Source of the DNA: Nymphaea colorata
Taxonomy: Eukaryota; Streptophyta; Magnoliopsida; Nymphaeales; Nymphaeaceae
DNA: 64,000 nucleotides
Assembly (NCBI RefSeq): GCF_008831285.2
Contig: NC_045139.1
Location: 9,208,204-9,272,203, forward strand
Direction: 5' to 3'
Under the pieces are notes generated by a model, which saw only the letters and a program-made list of their open reading frames with translations, did not search any database and was not told the DNA's origin. This document shows, piece by piece, positions 55,401 through 64,000 of this stretch (position 1 is the first letter of the stretch; every line of letters starts with the position of its first letter). The translations under genes were made by a program, and so were the position numbers.

Positions 55401-58400
55401 AAATCATGTTTGGTGAATATGAGAGTTTTGGTCTTTTGAGATTATGAGCTCTGTTAGCTGGTGAGGGAATAATATTAGCTAGGTGATTATTGGCTACTGT
55501 CAGTCGGATCAGTAGGCACTTCTTTTTTTTTTCCATCAGTGTATGTTGTTTGATGTCATGTTGAAGCTGCAGTGTGTTCTTTATGTAAAAGGAGAATTTA
55601 CTTTCTTCGAGTTTCTCCTTTTCTATTCTCTATATCTTTATTCAGCTCCTTTCTTTTCTTCTTATACGAATAATGGACAATGCACAGTTATCATATATCT
55701 CTCTCACTGGTACTGCGACGGGTTGGGTTGGGCGTTGATCTTTAGATTAAAAGTGTCATTATGAGGTCAAGTGGACCGGTTCTTGTCTCTACCCCCTCTC
55801 TCACATATACGCATCACAAATAGACAAATGTAGTAAGAAAGGTCTGTTCAGCACTGCACGTAGATTCTGATTAGAATACTTAAGTTAAAAATGTCAATAA
55901 GGTTCGTAGTTTAGACGATATTAACGAAAAAGGAATGTACCAACCTGTTTGCTCGGCTACCGCGAGGCTGATCAAGTATTTTAGAACCAGACAATCCCGT
56001 GATCAATAATCCATCTCACATAGAAAGACAATTAATTTCTGAAGTTCAGGTCTTTGGTTCTTGTTATTTCATTTCTCTCTTCTGAAATCAAAGGACAAGA
56101 AATACAGCATCGCTGGCGTAATACTGGTGGCATGAAATGAGATGTATCATGCACAAAGGTCTTTGGTTCCAGAACCAGTTAGAAGAAAGAGACCATGTGT
56201 ATGTGCGTCCATATGTGTTCGCATACCCACATGCATGCGCGCGATTGTACGTGTGTATGTGTATGGAAAAAGAAGTTGCATTGAAGCCGGACTCAATAAT
56301 GGATCCATAGCTGTCCATCTGGTGACATGTCAATGAGTGAGTGCATCAGGTAGGGCTTGATTGTGAAATGTATAAGGTTTATCATCCTGTCCATTGGCGT
56401 CATCCGGGGAGCAGATCTGTGACTTTAGCCATTCTCAGCTTTCTCTTCATATCTGGCTCGTTGTTCTACCCTTACCGTAATTATTCCCATTGATCCCCTT
56501 CACATACGCGTTCATGTGCCTCAAACACGAAGGAGCAGAGGTACCAACTTCATGAATGCATAGATTTGAGTCCAGTTTGTCCTCATTATAAGACATAATT
56601 AAAGGGCGCCTAATCTCAGCAGTAAGGTTAAATAATTATCCTTGTTTTTCATGATTGCAATCACTTTTCTCAGTCGTTCAATAGCCCTCTCTTCGTTTTC
56701 CCACGGGCAAGCAATGTATTTTCTTTGCTTGCACATCTTTATGTAAAGGGTACAGATCTGCTAAGTAGCCTTGATCAGCGCACTCTCTTTTAATTTATTC
56801 AGACTGGAGCCACTTACCTGCAAGTACCTTCCCCGTGACATCAATGGCACAGGTATGATGCCTCTGTCTAAAAATTAACCTGTATATAGGTAGGAGTACT
56901 CTTCTATATAGGCTTAGTGTCCATTGGAACATTTCTTATCGATTGTCTGATTCTTGGACGTGAAGAAGTAATCAGCTGGACTGGACCTTAGTAGTAATTT
57001 TTTCTTCTGCAAAAGAGAAAAGCACCAACTCCACTGAACATCAATCAAGTAAAAACAGACTAAAGCACGGCCGAAAATATCTGAGAAATTAAATTGCAAT
57101 GGCCGTGAGACTATGTAACCCCACCGCTCGTACCACCAGAGGCACCGTGGCCGCCTAAAAATAGATGTTTCAACCGCTGACAGTGTTGCCCACTGCAGAT
57201 TTCCATCTTGGTCGCCTTGACAGCCTTAAAGTTAAAAACTTTAATAAAGGGCTTTCCAATAGTCCTCCTGCAATTCACACGCTTCCGCTCCTATGCTCCC
57301 ACCTGCCCTCTTTAATACAACTGATGACCATCAGTCTCTTTCCACGATCACCTTTTTCTTTTAAGAGGTCACCAGCCGAAGCAGTACTCGCATCAGACCT
57401 GGTTCAACTTTGGAGTTCTTGGATTGTACAGAGTCTTTGGTATGATCACCGGCATCCAATGTTGGGGGCAATTAGAAAGAGACATTAAATTTATACCCAC
57501 CATCTTCACATCAGAAGCTGAGGTGATAATAAGACTGGGGGTACTACGTACTATCCTCACACTAGCTATCCTTCCCCATGAGATCCTGATCCCATGTGCC
57601 CCCACATACTTTTCTCTCACAACAAGGGACATTGTGGTCAGGAAGGGAAGCTCTCGAGGACTCCCAAGTTCTCAAGGAATCCGCATGTGGGTCATAGAGA
57701 TCACATGACAAAGAAATAAATATATTCTATCACCGTACCGCAGTTGTGTTCAGATCTCGAGTGGAACTTGTTATCACCAGGGATTCTTGAATTTGAATAG
57801 AGAATGCAATGAGAATGATGGAGCCCGAGCCTCCATGATTATTAATGGAGGTCTAAATCTCAGTTCAGGTTTGAGATCTGAGCAGGAACATATACTGAGA
57901 TGCATGTCTACATGACTCTGAATCAGAGTGGAAGGTGATATGAATCAAAGTGGAGGGAATAGTCTCGAGAGATTCAACATATGGATCCAGAATGTGTGGT
58001 AATAATATTCAAGATCAATATCTGGGATCAGCCAATTTGGGTTTATGAAGTCTGAAAAGCACTTGTATTCTACTCTACCAAATTCATTCTCTTATCTTTT
58101 TGAGGGTGCATGGATAAAATTTTTTTACTTTTAGTGTTTTTTTTGGTAAAATGAAGTTTAGAACTTCATTCATATAAGCTATTTGAAGCTAGATCGACTT
58201 ACACATTTCTTTTTGTAGGCCAGGCGCTCAGTATCACTTTGAAAATTGTACTTCAATTATTGAAGCATGACAAGGAACGAACACTGTGAAGAAATAAAAG
58301 GACAAACAAAAAGAGGGTGATCTTCTACTCAATTGCTAGCAAAATGTTCAGCAAATTTATCTAAGTACCGCTGATACTGATTTGCGTAGCTAAATGGATT

Positions 58401-59889
58401 CCGGGAAGAAGTACTTGATTAATGCATCCCATGCTGCAACAAAATGTGGTATCTTTTTGGTAGATGGGAAGGGCATCCGAGGCCTTTATCACGTTCAATA
58501 AGAGTAATCTGAAATGGGTTGTGAGTCTATTACATAGCTGGCCGTTTATTATATCATTTTACCGTAAGTCGCCCTCCTATCCTTAGGTGGATCATTATAG
58601 TATGATAAAACAATCTACGGCCTGTCCCTCCATTTTGTTCTACCATACAACCAGTGTTAATTTACTTATACAAAGGAAGCATCTGATGTTAATAACCACA
58701 AATTCCAAGACCGTTAAATACAAAAATAACACATTTTCCTTAGAAGGCACACTAGTTTTCATGGTTACTTTCACTGTAAATTACATAGCATCAAAAAAAG
58801 ATTGGAGCACCACCGATGCAAATGGAGAAGCAAAAAATAAAGTGCCCGAATCGATTAAACAAAAGCTGGGCAGCCATTTTGTGACGTGCTGATCAGTAAG
58901 ACGTTCATTTCACGTCTTTTTACAGAATTAACATTAATTTATTCAAGAGGAACTAGAAATTGCTCCTCCAAGTTAACATAATCTAGGAAGAGCTGATCAG
59001 ATCTCAGAGCAATGCTTGGTGGAGAGATCTTCCAGGTTCACCAGCGAGAAATCTTGTTGACTAAACTGCAAGGGAGATGCGGCCATTTACTATGGAAGCT
59101 GGGTTAACTAAGATGTTATTCTTGGTGCTTTTCTAATGGCTGAAAATGAAAGAGAGGGTTGGGTCGTGCGGAGAAATTGTATGGCAGTCTGAAGACAATC
59201 TGGTTCTGATCATGTCCTAAAATGAACCAAGAAAGAATACGCCAACCATGCTGTATCGACTTAAGATGAAATATTCTGCTAAAGAAAATAGCAACACAGT
59301 GAAGTCGATCGCTAAAGTGTTGACTAGAACTCCTAGCTTCAGTATCCAGAGAAGGAGAAATCTAAAAGAAATAGAGCTGCAGCTCATGAAAACAAGTCTG
59401 AAATGGAGTTTTCCTTCTTTTTTCTGACGACAGAAAACATTCTTGGGAGTTCGGACCGCTTAATAGTGTTATTTGTCATGTATGCAACTATAGAAAAGAG
59501 AAATTCGTCATCGAGTGATAACTATTTTCCTTAGCTGGTGTCCACACAATGTACATGAAATCTTGGTACAAGATCTATTCAGTCAACATGGTTAAACATA
59601 TTCTGGTTTATCTTTGAAATGACAATAATTGAACTTCTTTTTGCTATTTTTCCTAGAGTTTAGACCATGCATAAATATTAGGCAAGAACGTGAAGGTCTC
59701 ATATTTTAAGTCAGGTCCTTAGTTGAAAGAAAGAAAGGAAAAAACAACTGACAGTAGCAAATGTTATTTAACGTAAGAATGCTTAGTAGTGTTCATTGAT
59801 TATCGCACACCGCCACAAGAATGCAGCTAAAAATACGGTGCAAGGCCCCTGCAAGTGTGGCTGCATGCACCTGTGAAAAACTTGGCGTA

Positions 59890-59890
<1 letters not shown>
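55401..59890. other. 3' flank of the acidic-protein gene and intergenic DNA
   Basis: The first 200-300 bases are probably the 3' UTR (T-rich; no further coding). The segment 57.1-57.7 kb is somewhat GC-richer and has open frames on both strands, none recognisable. No gene is supported. Confidence 0.55.

Positions 59891-59953
<63 letters not shown>
59891..59953. repeat. (AT)n microsatellite
   Basis: About 63 bases of AT dinucleotide, the longest in the window. A poly-A run follows near 60039-60056. Confidence 0.97.
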
Positions 59954-59956
<3 letters not shown>

Positions 59957-62900
59957 GGCCCATTCAAAAGCAAACATATAATGTATTCATTATTCAAATT
60001 CATGAAACATATCAATAAAAAAATATCAAAATAAGCAAAAAAAAAAAAAAAAAAAATCAACGATCATTCTGACATGTCCAGGTTGTGTTTAATTTGTGTC
60101 CACACTTTTGTGTCCTCACTTGACGAGCTGTATCGATCAACACGTGTGGGGCACTCTCTTAATTGAGCCCATATGGGCAAGTTACACATTATTTTCTCAG
60201 AAAAAAAAAAAAATCTTACATCGCAGTTAATATACAAACATCATTGATTCAGGAAATTTTAATCCAAATCTGTAGACAATCACGATCATGAATTGGCAAC
60301 TATCTTTGAGTTATTCCAGTACACACCAATTTTCTTTGTAATGATCAACATAAGCAATTCATGCTTTGGCATGACCACATTTTTTTTGTTCCACTACAAT
60401 CCGGGATAGGCCAACCGTTCCTGATGTTGGTTTGGATATTACAGGATCAATTAAGTTGGCTACAAATGTGGAGAATGAATAAATCCACAACATAAAAGTA
60501 TTGGATCTATTCATAGCTTTGGAATTCTATGTGACTAGTTCTTGAAGCTCAATGATATCTGGGAAGGGCCTTTGGGTTTCGGCAACATACCGTGGTAAGA
60601 CTAGAAAGGAGAAGGGCTTGGGTTCAAACAATACCTCAAATGACTTGTAATTTGATTAAATGTTGAGGAATAAGGTTCCATTAATATGCATACGGGTTTT
60701 TTCTGTTTAAGAAGTAACCGTAAAAATGACAGAATTGATCAGTGCTATTATTCTTAAAATTAATGAACCACTGTTATGTAGGAAATAATTTTCAGTTGCT
60801 TTGCCTTGGATGCAAAATCTCACAATGCCTTTCAAGTAGAAGACATTTGATTGGCTTGGATCTAAAATCTGAGATGGTGTGAGGCTTTCTAATTCTGAAG
60901 ACTCTAGCAAGTATCTGCAGTTTCTTGTATATTATGAAACATGCTTACGTCAATATATTATGAATTTGTAATCTACATCCTAAAATCAATGATTCTCAAG
61001 TCAAACCCTGCTTCTGTTTATCGGATGCATGACTTTGTAGCATAACAGAGATCTCAAATTCATTTTCTCAAATCAGCAATTCGCTAGAACCATAGATTTT
61101 TGGTGAGACTCGCTTTAAATCTGACTCTTGGGTCTAAGATCGAGATAGCCAAATGACTAAGACAAACTCCAAAAGAGACTGTTGAACCTTCTACCAAATA
61201 AGGCTTAAATGCACAATGGTGTTGGACATTGGTCTTGCTGATTCTTAACCATATAAGTTTCTGTTTTCTCTTTTTGGAGATCAGGAACATATTTTCTTCC
61301 ATTCAATATTATTTTCTTCCCATTTACCGTAGAAATTAAAACGATCAACATTTCATGATTAACTTAAAGCTGCAACTTTTCCTAGCACGCTTCCTGAAAA
61401 GTTTTAATCTAGACTTTAAGATGATGGTAGGGGTGACAAAAGGAGCAGACCAGAAAATGACATTTCAGTTGGTGAAGATCAAAGATGATCAAAATAAATT
61501 GCCAAACTCTTTCTCTGATGATCAATTGATTAACCAATTATAATGTGTACTCTTATTTTTTTACTTATAAAAGGTAATTTTCTCTCTCAAGGAAATGTCC
61601 CATAATCAAACCTAGACGTTTGTGCTATGTAATCTATATAGGATTTAAATTTTAGCTCAAACACGAAGATGTGGCCTTTCTTATCAATTCATAAGTAGTT
61701 GGAAACAAGAAGCGACGTGCCGTCATGGCATACCTTTGCCAACTAGTGGAAAAGAACAGTGGCTGGACGATTGAAACATTGTTATATAACTTTCAGGAAA
61801 GGAAGATATACTTTACATAAGATTAAGATTCACCTGTCGGCAAGTGATCAGAATACTGTTAAGAGTGGCGCCTCCAAACCACCATGGCTAGAAGACCCAT
61901 CTATGGGATGAAAAACTGGTTTTCCGGTGTCGCCATTAATGGCGGAAAATGGAAATGGATGGTGATTAGAAAGAGGTTCCGACCGGAAGGCTCACCATAC
62001 GGGCTTTTTGTCGATGTAGTTCATTTTAATTTCAAGATGAAGGGCATTCGTAAGCAGTGTGCGCTAAGTGTATGCTATTCTCTTCTCTCTGTGTATACTT
62101 GTTACTTGCAGTTTAGTATTTTGTTCGTGTATATCAAAGAGCGATCAAAATATACTCACTTTTCGGGCTCTGTTGTTCTCGTAAATCCCATCTTAGATAT
62201 TACACAACGCAAGACGGATGTCAGTCTCGTAAATGTCAAAAATTCAATGCATCTCTATTTTTCAATGTTGTCCATTCATCTCGCAAAGTTAACAGAAATT
62301 TCTCTAGCGTATTATATGTGCTAAAGTTTTACTTGATTAAGACTTGTAAATATATTTTTCAGTTTTATTAATTAATTCATTATGCTTCATAGATGGCTAA
62401 GATGTCATAGGTAATTATATCTGTTCGTTCGGAAACAATGATCTAATCTCTTTTTTCGTTAGTAATTTGTTTGAAGAATAACCACATATAAATATGATCA
62501 TCATCCTCATAACCCATTAGTCAACACCTAAAGTGATAAAGTTGTTCTATAATGTACAACCATATAGAAATGGTAAAATGATCCCTTTATTTTTGATATA
62601 TATGAAACGACCATACATTTACAAAGATTTGGATTAATATATATGGTACTCGTTATGTACATTTCTCAATTTATAAAAGTTATATATATCTATGAATATG
62701 ATCCGGCTGGATATGTATATATGAGAGAGAGAAAGAGACGGGTCGAAGTGGGGACAGATCAAGGGTTGCTGTGAGCAACAAGTCAGTGTAGACAGAATTA
62801 TTGAGAATGAAACTAGTGGCTGTGAACAAGGCTGACCACTCAATTGCACACCCGTGACTCTTTGCAGGTCAGCCTTTCCCCGTATCTTCTCTCTCTCAAG

Positions 62901-62960
62901 TTCTGAACCACAGACACAAAAAAAAAAAAGTACGCTCACGGGCCTGAACAAGTCCCTCCC
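59954..62960. other. Intergenic DNA upstream of the lipid-transfer protein gene
   Basis: AT-rich, with no confident gene. One open frame of 146 codons (61884-62324, plus strand) starts with a good context (accATGGC), but matches nothing I know and changes to low-complexity background codon use after about 50 residues. Confidence 0.5.
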
Positions 62961-62967
62961 CTTTGGT

Positions 62968-62976
62968 TATTTAAAG
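62968..62976 (+). promoter_or_regulatory. TATA-like box of the DIR1-type gene
   Basis: TATTTAAAG lies 88 bases before the start codon, a suitable position for the start of a short leader. Confidence 0.55.
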
Positions 62977-63055
62977 CCACGTTGAGGCCAGCCATTGGGC
63001 ACCAGGCCGTGTTGGAGCGGAAGCAGCACGGTTACCAATCTCCGGCACAGCAGCA

Positions 63056-63397
63056 ATGGAGGCCAAGCTGAAGCTGCCGACGACGGTGGTGCTGCTGGTG
63101 GCAATGACTCTGGGTGCAGCAGCTGGGTTCGGCATGGGTCCGCTGCAGACCCAGCCCAGCGCCCTCTGCAACATGAGCCAAGATGGGCTAATGGCGTGCA
63201 AGCCTTGGGTTACTACCGGCTCTGCTGCTCTGCCCATTGATCCTTCCGCCCCTTGCTGCGCTGCTCTGGCCGGTGCCGACTTGACCTGCCTGTGCTCCTA
63301 CCGCAACTCCATGGTGTTGCCTGCATTGGGGATTGATCCGAAGCTGGCCATGCTGCTGCCCAAGAAGTGTAACATCCTGCCGCCTCCTCAATGCTAA
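63056..63397 (+). CDS. DIR1-type non-specific lipid-transfer protein
   Basis: Single exon, 113 residues. An N-terminal signal peptide (about residues 1-24, hydrophobic [13 protein letters not shown]) sends it to the secretory pathway and apoplast. The mature part has the eight-cysteine motif of plant lipid-transfer proteins: Cys38, 48, 67-68, 78-x-80, 105 and 113, forming four disulfides around a lipid cavity. The wording [34 protein letters not shown] and LGIDPKLA is that of DIR1, the carrier-like protein needed for systemic acquired resistance in Arabidopsis. The central loop is a few residues longer than in DIR1. Family membership is firm; a role in long-distance defence signalling is inference. 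Confidence 0.93.
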   Translation: MEAKLKLPTTVVLLVAMTLGAAAGFGMGPLQTQPSALCNMSQDGLMACKPWVTTGSAALPIDPSAPCCAALAGADLTCLCSYRNSMVLPALGIDPKLAMLLPKKCNILPPPQC

Positions 63398-64000
63398 AGG
63401 TGCTAAGCTTACATTCCCACGCCTTGCACTTTGGCAAGCTCTTTACGCCTTTTTTTTTTTACTTTAACCCTTAAAGCATTCTTCTTTTCTCTCTTTTAAT
63501 ACCTTTTTTCATATATCACATATTTTATTAGCAAAATTGTTACCAATGATAAATGGTTACTTGAGGCCTTTAAGTCGAAGAAGACCAAGAGCTCAATCGA
63601 CACATTTCTTGGACTTTTGCATAAAATAAGAATAAAATTATGCGAGGCCTTTCCACTTGAAAGTTGGTGGGAACTCTAAACTACACGCATATTTTTCATG
63701 CGGAGAAAAGGACTGCTAGTTAATTTCCTTTAAGGGAATATAACAAATTATATATATTTCCAAATAATTCCTATTTAAAATCCACAAGATGGTCCATGCG
63801 CTAGTGGACAAAATCGTCTCAATACTCTTTTTTTTTTAACAATTTATTTTTTGTGCGTACCCTTAAAGTTGGGAGACTTTATCGTCATCCAGCTACTTAA
63901 AATCCTGGACCAGTATTTCCACATTTAAGGCCTACGTCCGGCTTCAACAAGAGGTTGACGCCCACTCAAATTGAACAAGTTAATAGATCATTTTTAAGGA
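63398..64000. other. 3' flank of the DIR1-type gene
   Basis: Contains the likely 3' UTR, with an AATAAA-type signal near 63632 (aagaataaaatt). The remainder is AT-rich with no coding sequence seen. Confidence 0.6.

Noticed and set aside
61884-62324. 146-codon open frame with good start context (accATGGC)
   Set aside because: Matches no family I know; after about 50 residues it becomes low-complexity background sequence. RNA evidence would be needed to keep it.

Overview
This window looks like nuclear DNA of a flowering plant. The genes have many short exons with GT-AG introns. Intergenic DNA is long and AT-rich, with (AT)n and (GA)n microsatellites and small inverted-repeat transposons. The recognisable proteins belong to plant families: an AtP4H1-type prolyl 4-hydroxylase, a NOI/RIN4-family protein, a DIR1-type lipid-transfer protein and a perakine-reductase-type aldo-keto reductase. 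I cannot name the species.

Left third (1-17.9 kb, all minus strand). A direct tandem duplication dominates. An intact eight-exon SRAP/HMCES gene (10983-17867, 401 aa) is followed downstream by an intact five-exon aldo-keto reductase (7036-9766, 344 aa). Next comes a second unit holding only HMCES exons 6-8 (4499-5655, with an early stop) and a second reductase (1004-3808) with two 1-bp frameshifts. The breakpoint lies in HMCES intron 5 (near 13.65 kb) and about 0.5 kb downstream of the reductase stop (near 6.55 kb and 0.5 kb). The first 510 bases are the start of a third unit, so the array should continue beyond the left edge. The intact HMCES copy carries a 37-residue internal duplication and a consensus C-terminal PCNA-binding box.

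Middle (19.3-28.4 kb, plus strand). A twelve-exon prolyl 4-hydroxylase (286 aa, P4H1 type) with all catalytic residues is divergently transcribed from HMCES. One of its introns appears to use a GC donor. A 315-bp hAT-like MITE with a perfect 8-bp target duplication sits in its intron 2. A relative of this MITE sits in HMCES intron 5.

28.4-54 kb is gene-poor. It holds one small NOI/RIN4-like gene (36511-37582, 151 aa), several MITE-like elements, an apparent LTR-retrotransposon remnant, local tandem duplications, microsatellites and one GC-rich stretch near 31 kb of unknown meaning.

Right end (54-64 kb, plus strand). A two-exon gene encodes a very acidic, probably disordered 156-aa protein behind a promoter with G-box/ABRE-like sites. 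A single-exon DIR1-type lipid-transfer protein (113 aa) lies at 63.1 kb. I see no prokaryotic-style operon, CRISPR array, rRNA or convincing tRNA. The most informative structure is the HMCES/aldo-keto reductase tandem array.
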